Source: Opitutales bacterium UBA2995 (GTDB lineage: Bacteria; Verrucomicrobiota; Verrucomicrobiia; Opitutales; UBA2995). Taken from it: a DNA stretch of 64,000 nt. A program made the position numbers and the translations under genes. Positions 28,235-36,912 of the stretch are shown here, in pieces. The notes beneath the pieces were generated by a model. It ran no database searches. It had not been told where the DNA came from and saw nothing but the letters and a program-made list of their open reading frames with translations. The stretch lies in the NCBI GenBank assembly GCA_002346535.1, contig DDZZ01000038.1:159629-223628 (forward strand), given 5' to 3'. Within the stretch, counting starts at the first letter, position 1; every line of letters begins with the position of its first letter.

Positions 28235-28281
28235 TTCACTAAACCAAGCAACCAGCAGCTAATTTTTAAACATTTAGGCCA

Positions 28282-29952
28282 ATGCAAAAAGTTCCCAAAA
28301 CTAAATACAAGCGGTTCCGAGGGGTGGATTTACCCGACCGGACATGGCCCGAGAAAACCATCGATACAGCACCCATCTGGTGCAGCGTCGACTTGCGAGA
28401 CGGAAACCAGGCGCTCGCTGTTCCTATGAACATCGAGGAAAAATTGGAAATGTTCCGACTGCTTGTTTCGATTGGATTCAAGGATATCGAGATCGGATTT
28501 CCCTCCGCCAACGATACCGAGTACAATTTTCTAAGGCACTTGATCGAAAACGACCTGATTCCAGAAGACGTAAGGATTCAGGTCCTAGTGCAAGCACGCG
28601 AGCACTTGATTCGAAAGACCTACGAAGCCATTCAGGGAGCCAAGAATGTAATCGTACATTTGTATAATTCCACCAACGCTCTGCAACGACGGGTCACCTT
28701 CGGATTGTCCAAGGAAGAGATAAAGCAAATCGCGGTGGACGGCACGCAACTCTGTAAGGATCTGGTAGATACCGTGCCTGGCACTCATGTCGACTTCGAA
28801 TATTCTCCGGAAAGTTTTTCCGATACCGAGATGGATTTCGCATTGGAAGTTTGCGAAGCAGTCCTGAAAACCTGGGATCCTCCAGTTGGCAAGAAAATTA
28901 TCCTTAATCTCCCGGCTACAGTAGAATTGGCCACACCCAATATTCATGCGGACCAGATTGAGTGGTTTTGCCGAAATATCTCCATGCGGAACCAAGTAAT
29001 AATCAGCCTGCACACGCACAACGACCGGGGCACCGGCGTCGCGGCGACTGAGCTTGGCTTGATGGCCGGTGCCGATCGCGTCGAAGGTACATTGTTCGGG
29101 AACGGAGAGCGAACCGGAAATCTGGATGTTGTGATCGTCGCATTGAACATGTACTCTCAAGGTGTGCATCCGGGTTTGAAATTCGAAAACCTCAATGAGA
29201 TACGAGCGATATATGAACGATGCACGCGCATGGATGTGCACGACCGTTGGCCCTACAGTGGCGATCTGGTATTCACCGCTTTTTCCGGCTCCCACCAGGA
29301 CGCTATCAAGAAAGGGATGGAGCAGATGGATCCCGATGCTGGGGCCTTGTGGCAGGTTCCATACCTGATGATCGATCCGAAGGACCTGGGCCGGAATTAT
29401 CAGGCAATCATTCGTATCAACAGCCAATCAGGGAAAGGCGGGGTAGCCTTTGTATTGGAAAACGAATTCGGATACAAAGTCCCGCGTCTACTTCATCCGG
29501 AACTCGGGAAAATGGTTTATGACCTGGCTGACATACTGTCCAGAGAGTTGACTCCGGATGAAATTCTGGAGGCGTTTTTGAAAGAATATTCCGAAATCAC
29601 CAGCCCCCTCTTCGTCGAGGATATCAAGGAAGTGGGTCGATTTTCCGAAACGCGGGAAATTGAGCTAGGTATAGACCTGTCCTGGAATGGCGAAAAGAAA
29701 CACCTCCAGGGTAGAGGGAATGGACCGATCAACGCGTTTTGCAACGCCCTTGATAAGGAAGGATTAAAGCATTTCAACCTAGTCTCATTTTCCGAACATT
29801 CAATAGGTTCCGGCTCCGGAACTCAAGCGGCGGCCTACGTACAAGTGCATCGGTACGGCAACAGCCATCACTGGGGGGTAGGAGTCGATACCGACATCGA
29901 ACTGGCCAGTTTAAAAGCCCTCGTTGCGGCGATTAACCGATCGGAACCGTAG
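28282..29952 (+). CDS. leuA: 2-isopropylmalate synthase
   Basis: First committed step of leucine synthesis: acetyl-CoA plus 2-oxoisovalerate to 2-isopropylmalate. 556 aa, the long form. Motifs: IWCSVDLRDGNQALAVPMNI (catalytic Arg-Asp), GFKDIEIGFPSAND, HLYNSTNALQRRVTFGLS, ISLHTHNDRGTGVAATELGL (metal His), GNGERTGNLDVV, and a C-terminal LeuA dimer domain from about 430 with GRGNGPINAFCNAL. That domain normally binds leucine for feedback inhibition. A leucine-rich leader frame precedes the gene. No other leu genes are in the window. Confidence 0.95.
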   Translation: MQKVPKTKYKRFRGVDLPDRTWPEKTIDTAPIWCSVDLRDGNQALAVPMNIEEKLEMFRLLVSIGFKDIEIGFPSANDTEYNFLRHLIENDLIPEDVRIQVLVQAREHLIRKTYEAIQGAKNVIVHLYNSTNALQRRVTFGLSKEEIKQIAVDGTQLCKDLVDTVPGTHVDFEYSPESFSDTEMDFALEVCEAVLKTWDPPVGKKIILNLPATVELATPNIHADQIEWFCRNISMRNQVIISLHTHNDRGTGVAATELGLMAGADRVEGTLFGNGERTGNLDVVIVALNMYSQGVHPGLKFENLNEIRAIYERCTRMDVHDRWPYSGDLVFTAFSGSHQDAIKKGMEQMDPDAGALWQVPYLMIDPKDLGRNYQAIIRINSQSGKGGVAFVLENEFGYKVPRLLHPELGKMVYDLADILSRELTPDEILEAFLKEYSEITSPLFVEDIKEVGRFSETREIELGIDLSWNGEKKHLQGRGNGPINAFCNALDKEGLKHFNLVSFSEHSIGSGSGTQAAAYVQVHRYGNSHHWGVGVDTDIELASLKALVAAINRSEP

Positions 29953-29971
29953 CCGAAAATAATGAAATTTT

Positions 29972-30004
29972 AAAGGGCCGGGATCCAACAGAGCCCGGCC
30001 CTTT
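29972..30004. terminator. Intrinsic terminator after leuA
   Basis: AAAGGGCCGGG (29972-29982) pairs with CCCGGCCCTTT (29994-30004) around an 11-base loop, giving a strong GC-rich stem flanked by A and T runs. It probably ends the leuA transcript. Confidence 0.8.
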
Positions 30005-30078
30005 CTGTATAAATAATATACGCGCGATTAATAATCCCGCAGGGTAAGGCGTGTAATGGATGAAACCACCATCCAATC

Positions 30079-30553
30079 ATGAGGCCTGTGCCCGATCCTC
30101 CCCAATCTTCAGAAATCGAAGAGGAGGAGGATATCGAGCTCAAGAAGGAGAATGAAAAGATTACGTTAAAAATGATTGATGACTTAGTTGCCAATCCCAG
30201 TGGAACAGGAGTTTCTTATTATTCTCCCGTCTTCAGACCCGAAGATTTCGATGTTGAAAGCTAAATTCAATCCAGACGAGTTAGATACACCTCCAAAAGC
30301 GCTGGCACAAATCAACCCTCATTATCCTTCTGAGCTAACGCGAAGCAAGATCGAAGGTCATGTTTCCGTGGTATACGTCGTGACGGAAAAGGGAGATGTC
30401 ACTGCCATTCGAATTACCGAGGCAACCCATCGAGCCTTTGTCGATGCAGTTATTGCTACTTTATAGTGATGGAAATTTGAGCCCGGTAAATTCGACAATA
30501 AAGCTGTCAAAACCCGAGTAACGCAAACGTTCCATTTTACTCTTAAGAATTGA
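30079..30553 (+). pseudogene. Decayed TonB-like periplasmic protein
   Basis: The first frame starts RPVPDPPQSSEIEEEEDIEL and runs to about 30255. The next frame, shifted, reads PKALAQINPHYPSELTRSKI, EGHVSVVYVVTEKGDVTAIR and AFVDAVIATL, then TAG TGA, then in the same frame WKFEPGKFDNKAVKTRVTQT followed by FHFTLKN to TGA at 30551. P-x-Y-P-x-x-A/L-x-x-x-x-I-x-G-x-V-x-V and W-x-F-x-P are TonB C-terminal domain hallmarks. The two adjacent stops are each one C-to-T change from CAG and CGA. The N-terminal membrane anchor is missing. Confidence 0.65.
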
Positions 30554-30560
30554 ACGGAGC

Positions 30561-31994
30561 TTATTTATGGTCCCAAGGCAGTTGTACTTTTTCTGGTTCC
30601 TTGCTCCAGACTTCGAAAGGTTCGAAGATTTTTCCAGGATTCATGATGCTATTAGGATCCAAAGCATCCTTGACGGCTTTCATGGCGGCAATTTCCGCCT
30701 TGTTATGCTGCACGGAAAGGAAGACCGATTTTCCTAAACCGATTCCATGCTCGCCCGAAATGGCGCCGCCGAGTTCCACGACCTTTTTCATTAAGGCCAT
30801 GACTCCCTTTTTGGCAATTCGCTCCTCAGACTTGTCCCCTCGATTGAACATGATGTTTACATGGAAGTTTCCGTCGGCAGCATGACCGAAGGTAGGTATG
30901 GCCAGGCCGGTATCCTTCTTCAATTGCCTGACGAATCGGACCAAAGCCTTCTGATTACGCAACGGAACGACCACATCTTCATTCAGTTTAGTATTCCCCA
31001 TTTCGTACATGGCTGGTGAGCACTGTCTGCGAACTTGCCAGAGCTGCTCGGCTTTTTCCCTGTCATAGGTTTCTGAGTACCGAAGAGCCCGCTTTCCCGC
31101 CCAGGTAAGCACAGTCTTACGGTCGGCTTCAATAGAAGCTTTATCACCGTCGAGCTCCAGGAGAACAACTGAAGGGGTTGGTTGAAGTTTTCGAAAGATT
31201 GGTTTCCCAGTACGGCGCTCCGCGCACTGAACCGTTTCCGTATCCAACCATTCAAGGATCGCTGGGATGACCTTAGACTTCAGCAATGCCTGGCTGGAAT
31301 CCAGTCCTTGAATGTCAGATTTGAAACCGGCAAGAAATGTCCATTTACAAGATGGTTTTGGAATGAGTTTCAGGATGGCACTGGTGACCACGCCCAATGT
31401 TCCTTCGCTGCCAACCCAAAGGTCCCGCATGTTGTATCCGGATACGTATTTTCTCACATCTGCACCCCACCGAACGAAATCGCCACTCGGCAGAAACCCT
31501 TCCAGGGCATAAATATAGTCGCGGGTGACCCCATACTTGGCTCCCGTCATACCACCGGAATTGCAAGCAATATTTCCACCAATCGTACAAAACCGCTTTG
31601 AGGATGGGTCGGGAGGATAATACCAGCCGAGGCGAGCGGCACGCTCCTGAATTTTATCGATGACCGCACCGGGTTGCACGTAGGCCATACCCGTGACCTT
31701 ATCAATGCGAATCTTTTTCCAGCTCGACATATCGAGAACCCAGCCGCCATGAACCGAACTCGCACAACCAATCAAACAGGTTCCTGAACCTCTGGGAGTG
31801 ACCGGAACTTTGTGTTTGTTGGCCAATTTTAGCAATTGGCCAACCTCCTTTTCATTCTTTGGCCGAACGACCGCGTCAATGGGAAACAGCAATTTGCTGC
31901 TATCAAAAGATTTCCAATACAGGTCCGAAGGATCGGTCGAAACCGAGCCCCGCAATTTTCGCTTCAACTCTGACAATGCAGCTTTCTTGGACAT
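30561..31994 (-). CDS. FAD-linked oxidase (GlcD/D-lactate dehydrogenase family)
   Basis: Oxidises a 2-hydroxyacid such as glycolate or D-lactate. 477 aa. The FAD-binding 4 domain is clear: VTPRGSGTCLIGCASSVHGG (about 70-85), QPGAVIDKIQERAARLGWYY followed by PPDPSS, TIGGNIACNSGGMTGAKYG, VGSEGTLGVVTSAILKLIP. The C-terminal domain has HAADGNFHVNIM and GAISGEHGIGLGK, ending DPNSIMNPGKIFEP. The start is ATG at 31994; the open frame extends 16 codons upstream. No GlcE/GlcF partner is adjacent, which suits a stand-alone D-lactate dehydrogenase better than glycolate oxidase. It converges on the TonB remnant. Confidence 0.85.
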   Translation of the reverse strand: MSKKAALSELKRKLRGSVSTDPSDLYWKSFDSSKLLFPIDAVVRPKNEKEVGQLLKLANKHKVPVTPRGSGTCLIGCASSVHGGWVLDMSSWKKIRIDKVTGMAYVQPGAVIDKIQERAARLGWYYPPDPSSKRFCTIGGNIACNSGGMTGAKYGVTRDYIYALEGFLPSGDFVRWGADVRKYVSGYNMRDLWVGSEGTLGVVTSAILKLIPKPSCKWTFLAGFKSDIQGLDSSQALLKSKVIPAILEWLDTETVQCAERRTGKPIFRKLQPTPSVVLLELDGDKASIEADRKTVLTWAGKRALRYSETYDREKAEQLWQVRRQCSPAMYEMGNTKLNEDVVVPLRNQKALVRFVRQLKKDTGLAIPTFGHAADGNFHVNIMFNRGDKSEERIAKKGVMALMKKVVELGGAISGEHGIGLGKSVFLSVQHNKAEIAAMKAVKDALDPNSIMNPGKIFEPFEVWSKEPEKVQLPWDHK

Positions 31995-32104
31995 AGTTCT
32001 ACTCCTTAGCGCGACTTTTCCAAGTATCAACCCAGAACCCAAGATTTTTTTGAAGGGATTTCCCGGTTGAACCGGTCGAGAGGACCCGCCTTATTGAAGC
32101 CCAG

Positions 32105-33370
32105 ATGGAGAATTCCTTTTACTCAGCCTTCGACCAAACCTGTATTCCTGAACGGCAAGCGGATCCATACCGGAATCGTTTCGAAGTTGACCGGGATCGG
32201 ATTATTCATACCTCAGCCTTTCGCCGCCTTCAGGCCAAAACCCAGGTTTTTCAATCCGGAGAATACGATTTTTACCGCACCCGCCTGACCCACTCCATCG
32301 AAGTAGCGCAAATTGGCCGGTCTATTTGCAGCTACCTGAAGAAATCAAGTAATTCACTTAATGATGACTTCTACATCGATCCTAATTTGGTCGAAGCCAT
32401 TTGCCTGTCCCACGATTTGGGGCATCCACCATTCGGACACAATGGCGAAAGAACATTGAACCGGCTTATGGCCGACTATGGCGGCTTCGAAGGAAACGCC
32501 CAAACTTTGCGCCTATTAACGACGACGATTTATTCCGACCTAAAACAACGCAAAGGTATGCAGGCCAGCCGGGCATTGTTGGACGGTGTATTAAAATACA
32601 AGTCACTGTATTCGGAACGGGATAAGCCGGAAAACCATTTTTTATACGACGACCAAAAGTTGTTCTTGGATTTTGTTTTCGAAGGCTCAAATGTGAACCA
32701 AGAGTTGCCGACCGTCGAAGACAAAAATAATTTCAGGAGCCTCGAATGCCAAATCATGAATTGGGCCGACGATACTGCCTATTGCATCCACGATTTGGCT
32801 GATGGGATTAGAGCAGAATTTATCACAATCGACAAGTTACGGAGGTGGGCTGAGAGCCAACAGTTATCCGATGAAGAGATCTCCCACGTGGGATCGATCG
32901 TCCGTATCATCCAACAAGGCAACGTCGATGCAACGCTGGGCCTGAAAATCGGCGAGTTTATACAGGCGAGTTCATTGATTGAGAGGCAAAATTATATGAG
33001 TGAGCGGACCAACCGCTACCGATTTTCACTTCAGGTAGAAGAAACAAAATTGAGGGAAAGCGAACTTTATAAACGCATCGCGTTCGACATCGTTTTCCTA
33101 AGCACGCGAGTTAAACAGTTGGAATACAAGGGGGACCGCATGCTTGAGCGGCTCTTCAGGGCACTGATGGAAAACTACTCATCTCAAAACAAGAGAATTA
33201 TGCGACTGGTACCACCCAAACTCGAAAAACGGCTAAAGAACGTACATACAGAAACAGAAAAAGCGCGCCTTCTTTGTGATTACCTGGCCGGCATGACAGA
33301 CAGTTTCTCGATCAAGACATACAGGCGGCTTTTCGACCCGGGCTACGGGTCGATCGTGGACATCGTCTAA
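32105..33370 (+). CDS. dgt: Deoxyguanosinetriphosphate triphosphohydrolase (dGTPase)
   Basis: Hydrolyses dNTPs to deoxynucleoside and triphosphate, controlling nucleotide pools. 421 aa HD-domain protein. Motifs: DRDRIIHTSAFRRLQAKTQV, FYRTRLTHSIEVAQIGRSIC (first His), LSHDLGHPPFGHNGE (HD pair) and DDTAYCIHDLADGI (last Asp). The length and FQSGEYDFYRTRLTHS segment suit Dgt-type 1 enzymes. Divergent from the FAD oxidase gene, 110 bases apart. Confidence 0.93.
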   Translation: MENSFYSAFDQTCIPERQADPYRNRFEVDRDRIIHTSAFRRLQAKTQVFQSGEYDFYRTRLTHSIEVAQIGRSICSYLKKSSNSLNDDFYIDPNLVEAICLSHDLGHPPFGHNGERTLNRLMADYGGFEGNAQTLRLLTTTIYSDLKQRKGMQASRALLDGVLKYKSLYSERDKPENHFLYDDQKLFLDFVFEGSNVNQELPTVEDKNNFRSLECQIMNWADDTAYCIHDLADGIRAEFITIDKLRRWAESQQLSDEEISHVGSIVRIIQQGNVDATLGLKIGEFIQASSLIERQNYMSERTNRYRFSLQVEETKLRESELYKRIAFDIVFLSTRVKQLEYKGDRMLERLFRALMENYSSQNKRIMRLVPPKLEKRLKNVHTETEKARLLCDYLAGMTDSFSIKTYRRLFDPGYGSIVDIV

Positions 33371-33739
33371 TTTAGGTAAGGCCATCGCGCCCCTTTGCTG
33401 CCGGTTTGAATCCAAACAATTAACGGCGCGGCGAGACGCCCTCGCCTGTTTGTTGTACCTAATGAGCTGTTGCGTCCGTTATAGGTGCTCTCGGCGAGGC
33501 CGCCCTACCCGTTTCGAACCAATCGGCTGAGATAACTTGGCACGTACCCACGTCACTCGCCACTCGCAACACTTAATATTTCCGCAGCCCTTCATTGACT
33601 TACGTGGCAAAAGAAACTTAAGTCCCTTTCATCCTTTTATAACTAGCGACTGGCGCAATAAGGAGCGGAATTAACCGCTGGGAAGCCTCCAAATTCTATC
33701 GAGCGCCTGGGTAGAATTGAAACCGAAATTCGCTTCCCT
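33371..33739. other. Intergenic region upstream of glyA with repeat-like sequences
   Basis: About 370 bases without a gene. It carries the GC-rich repeat pair at 33425-33509. The part nearest glyA (33600-33739) shows no recognised riboswitch or clear promoter. Confidence 0.45.
33425..33509. repeat. Pair of GC-rich REP-like units
   Basis: GGCGCGGCGAGACGCCCTCG followed by CC (33425-33446) contains a GGCGAG/CTCGCC self-complementary stem. GGTGCTCTCGGCGAGGCCGC followed by CCTACC (33484-33509) shares the CGGCGAG core. Such units are common as dispersed intergenic repeats. Only two copies lie here, so repeat status is inferred. Confidence 0.4.
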
Positions 33740-35263
33740 ATGATGACAACCAAGACTGCCACTCCTCTTCATTCTTACCTTGAACAAGCCGGTTCGGATG
33801 CAAACCTGGCCTTTGTTAGCTATCTGGCCAACTTACAACAGATCGCATCGGTGAATCTGCCTATTGCTCGCAGCATAATCCAAGAACTGGAGGACCAACG
33901 CAACAACCTGAAACTCATCGCCAGTGAAAATTTTACAAGCCTGGCCACTCAGGCTACAATGGGAAATTTGCTTACCGACAAATACGCGGAAGGCTTTCCC
34001 GGATCACGGTTCTACGCGGGCTGCGACAATGTGGATGACCTGGAAAGCGAGGCTTGCGACCAGGCTTGCAAATTATTCGACGCCGATCACGCTTACGTCC
34101 AGCCGCATTCCGGTGCCGATGCCAACCTGATCGCGTTTTGGGCCATACTGCAGGCCCGAGTTGGTGTCCCGAGTCTCGAAGCAATGGAGGAAACCAACCC
34201 GGCCAAGCTTTCTCGGGAAGACTGGAACAAGATTCGCCATAAAATGGGCAATCAACGCTTGTTGGGGCTTGACTACTATTCGGGTGGTCACTTGACGCAT
34301 GGTTACCGTCAAAACGTCTCGGCTCAATTTTTCGACAGCTACAGCTATGCGGTAAGCAAAGAAACAGGACTGTTAGATTATGACGAAATCGAAAAGCAAG
34401 CTGACGAAATCGAACCTCTCATCCTCCTTACCGGATACAGCGCCTATCCACGATCCATCAATTTCCGGCGTATGCGGGAGATTGCCGATAAGGTAGGAGC
34501 AGTCCTCATGGTTGACATGGCTCATTTCGCAGGCCTGGTTGCGGGAGGTGTTTTCGAAGGGGACTACAACCCCATGCCATTTGCTGATATTGCCACCACT
34601 ACGACTCACAAGACTTTACGCGGCCCAAGGGGCGGGGTGGTTTTCTGCAAATCGGAATTCGCGGAATTCGTGGACAAAGGATGTCCAATGGTCATAGGTG
34701 GCCCGCTTCCACAAATGATGGCGGCAAAGGCAGTAGCTTTTACAGAAGCTAACGAACGCGATTTCAAGGCATACGCCACAAAAATTGTGGCCAACTCAAA
34801 AGCTATGGCTCAGGCGGCGATCAATGAAGGACTGACGATTCCAACAGGTGGAACCGACAATCACCTGATGCTCATTGATGTAACGCCATTTGGATTAAAT
34901 GGGCGACAAGCCGAAGGTGCCGTTCGCGAATGCGGAATCACCCTAAACAGAAATTCACTTCCCTTCGATCCGAACGGCCCATGGTATACCAGCGGTCTGC
35001 GGGTAGGAACTCCAGCAATCACAACCCTGGGTATGGGAGAAGATGAGATGAAGGAAATAGCAGCCATCTTTAAACTCATTTTGTCCAACACTAAACCCAA
35101 GTTGCTTACCAAGGGAGCCAACGCTGGTAAACCCAGCAAAGTGAAATACGAAATGGATGAACAAGCCCGGTCCGAAGCACAGCAACGGGTTTCCGCTTTA
35201 CTGGGCCACTTCGTCCTCTATCCAGAGCTGGATTTAGCGTTTTTGAAAGACAGTTTTTGCTAG
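33740..35263 (+). CDS. glyA: Serine hydroxymethyltransferase
   Basis: PLP enzyme interconverting serine and glycine and charging tetrahydrofolate with a one-carbon unit. 507 aa, longer than the usual 420, owing to an insertion at about 140-180 and an N-terminal extension, as in Chlamydiae/Verrucomicrobia-type GlyA. Motifs: LKLIASENFTSLATQATMGN, TDKYAEGFPGSRFYAGCDNV, the PLP lysine in ATTTTHKTLRGPRGG (Lys291), VDMAHFAGLVAGG and RVGTPAITTLGMGEDEM. A second ATG at 33743 is equally possible as start. Confidence 0.94.
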   Translation: MMTTKTATPLHSYLEQAGSDANLAFVSYLANLQQIASVNLPIARSIIQELEDQRNNLKLIASENFTSLATQATMGNLLTDKYAEGFPGSRFYAGCDNVDDLESEACDQACKLFDADHAYVQPHSGADANLIAFWAILQARVGVPSLEAMEETNPAKLSREDWNKIRHKMGNQRLLGLDYYSGGHLTHGYRQNVSAQFFDSYSYAVSKETGLLDYDEIEKQADEIEPLILLTGYSAYPRSINFRRMREIADKVGAVLMVDMAHFAGLVAGGVFEGDYNPMPFADIATTTTHKTLRGPRGGVVFCKSEFAEFVDKGCPMVIGGPLPQMMAAKAVAFTEANERDFKAYATKIVANSKAMAQAAINEGLTIPTGGTDNHLMLIDVTPFGLNGRQAEGAVRECGITLNRNSLPFDPNGPWYTSGLRVGTPAITTLGMGEDEMKEIAAIFKLILSNTKPKLLTKGANAGKPSKVKYEMDEQARSEAQQRVSALLGHFVLYPELDLAFLKDSFC

Positions 35264-35303
35264 GATAGCCAGCTCTAACGGATATTGAAGTCCGAGGACA
35301 CTG

Positions 35304-35330
35304 GATCGCAGCGTAAAGCCGCTCCTACAA
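35304..35330. repeat. Half copy of the TTGTAGGAGCGG repeat at the xylB stop
   Basis: GATCGCAGCGTAAAGCCGCT followed by CCTACAA matches the right half of the element at 6838-6911, including the 12-base terminal arm. The arm overlaps the end of xylB on the reverse strand: its TTGTAG supplies the last Leu codon and the TAG stop. Confidence 0.6.
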
Positions 35331-36860
35331 GTGCTTTTCGACAACCCGGCCAATTGAACCAAATCTTTCTTTTAGTGCCGGATAAAGCGCACGGTATTCC
35401 GGATAGTAGTCTGCATAGATTGCCTGATTAAGGCCCGGATTCGTTTCACCGGTATTTTTGACAATTTTATCCGCCGCTACTTCCAAATTGCTATAAACGC
35501 CGCATGCAACCCCTGCGAGCACTGCTGCACCAAATGCGGCACCCTCTGTAACATTGGTGGTGACAACCCTGGATCCATAGATATCGGCCTGCATCTGCAG
35601 CCAGAATTCACTTTTAGCGCCACCACCAGAGGCACGGACCTCTGAAATTTCCAGTCCAAGGTCCCGCATCAATTGTAAGGAGTCGTTCATGCCGAAGGTA
35701 ATGCCTTCGAGCACAGATCGGGTCATATGGGCTTTCTCATGACGAAGCGTCATACCGAAAAAAGTCCCACGAGCATCAGGATCGGGATGCGGCGTCCTTT
35801 CACCGGAAAGGTAAGGAAGGAAAAGTAAACCTTCGCAACCAGGTGGTGCCGTTTTCGCCTGTAAAGTTAACAGATCAAAAACGTTTTTGCTGGTTTTATC
35901 GGCCTCCACCGATTCCACATCTCCCAAAGTCGATTTATACCAATCAAAACTACCGGCTGCTGATAGCATTACGCCCATCAGGTGCCATTTGCCGGGAACC
36001 GCATGACAAAAGGCATGCAACAATCCATTGGGTTCCACTCGATATTCGTCGGAGTGAGCAAAGACGACGCCGGACGTCCCGAGAGTTGCCGAAACAATAC
36101 CCTCCTTAACGATTCCGGATCCAACAGCCTGCGCAGCTTGGTCGCCACCTCCTGCTGCAATGGGAGTACCTTCATGTAATCCGGTCGCTGCCGCAGCCGT
36201 CGCGGAAATTTTGCTACTTGCCACAGGTGATTCGGTAACTGTTGGCAGAAATGAAGTGGATAAGCCTAGCACATCGCACATTTCCTCAGACCAATCCCTT
36301 TCTCCAATATTGAGCAAAGAGGTCCCGGACGCATCCGACACATCCGTAAAATGTTCACCACTTAAAAGAAAGCGCACATAATCTTTGGGAAGCAGAAATC
36401 TTACGGCCTTGGAAAACAATTCCGGTTCATTTTCCTGAACCCAGGCGATCTTGGGTGCGGTGAAGCCAGGCAATACAGGATTACCCGTTAGCTCCAAAAC
36501 GCGATCAGCTCCCACCTTGGAAGTGATATCTGCGCATTGTTTGCCAGTGCGCTGATCGTTCCAAAGGATGCAGGGCCTCAATACCTGGTCATCCTTATCA
36601 AGCAAGACCAACCCATGCATTTGCCCAGTCAGGCCAAGACCTACAACATTGCTGGCATCGATTTGAGTTTCCTGAAGTACCCGCTTTATCAATACACATG
36701 TAGCTTCCCACCAAAGGGAAGGATCCTGCTCCGACCAAAGCGGCTTGGGCGTTTCGAAGGGATAGGATTCAGTGACGTTGCCCACGACATTGCCAGTTTC
36801 ATCAACCAGCAACGTCTTCATGCTGGAGGTGCCGACGTCGATCCCAATTAAGTAATTCAT
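35325..36860 (-). CDS. xylB: Xylulokinase
   Basis: Phosphorylates D-xylulose to xylulose 5-phosphate. 511 aa FGGY kinase. Motifs: IGIDVGTSSMKTLLVDETGN (about 5-24), YPFETPKPLWSEQDPSLWWE, GLTGQMHGLVLLD, CILWNDQRT, GGGDQAAQAVGSGIV, LPYLSGERTPHPDPDARG, and ASGGAKSEFWLQMQADIYGS. It follows xylA on the same strand, with a gap of about 50 bases. The stop codon lies in a repeat arm. An operon with xylA is likely. Confidence 0.95.
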   Translation of the reverse strand: MNYLIGIDVGTSSMKTLLVDETGNVVGNVTESYPFETPKPLWSEQDPSLWWEATCVLIKRVLQETQIDASNVVGLGLTGQMHGLVLLDKDDQVLRPCILWNDQRTGKQCADITSKVGADRVLELTGNPVLPGFTAPKIAWVQENEPELFSKAVRFLLPKDYVRFLLSGEHFTDVSDASGTSLLNIGERDWSEEMCDVLGLSTSFLPTVTESPVASSKISATAAAATGLHEGTPIAAGGGDQAAQAVGSGIVKEGIVSATLGTSGVVFAHSDEYRVEPNGLLHAFCHAVPGKWHLMGVMLSAAGSFDWYKSTLGDVESVEADKTSKNVFDLLTLQAKTAPPGCEGLLFLPYLSGERTPHPDPDARGTFFGMTLRHEKAHMTRSVLEGITFGMNDSLQLMRDLGLEISEVRASGGGAKSEFWLQMQADIYGSRVVTTNVTEGAAFGAAVLAGVACGVYSNLEVAADKIVKNTGETNPGLNQAIYADYYPEYRALYPALKERFGSIGRVVEKHL

Positions 36861-36912
36861 GTTTCAATTCCTGCAATTCCCCGCGATAAGTGCATGACAC
36901 CTACACCCGATT

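Larger units (their letters stand above)
27940..28281 (+). other. Leader region upstream of leuA
   Basis: A 340-base gap. It holds a repeat-like inverted sequence (27954-28017), a candidate leucine-rich leader peptide (28107-28169) and two hairpins (28161-28175 and 28197-28234). No protein-family match was seen. Confidence 0.6.

Noticed and set aside
28585..29427. A 280-codon open frame on the reverse strand
   Set aside because: It lies wholly antisense to leuA, whose codons are clearly conserved; the reverse product resembles no protein.
33600..33739. A tetrahydrofolate or glycine riboswitch upstream of glyA
   Set aside because: I could not match the conserved core of either class; only loose GC-rich pairing is visible.
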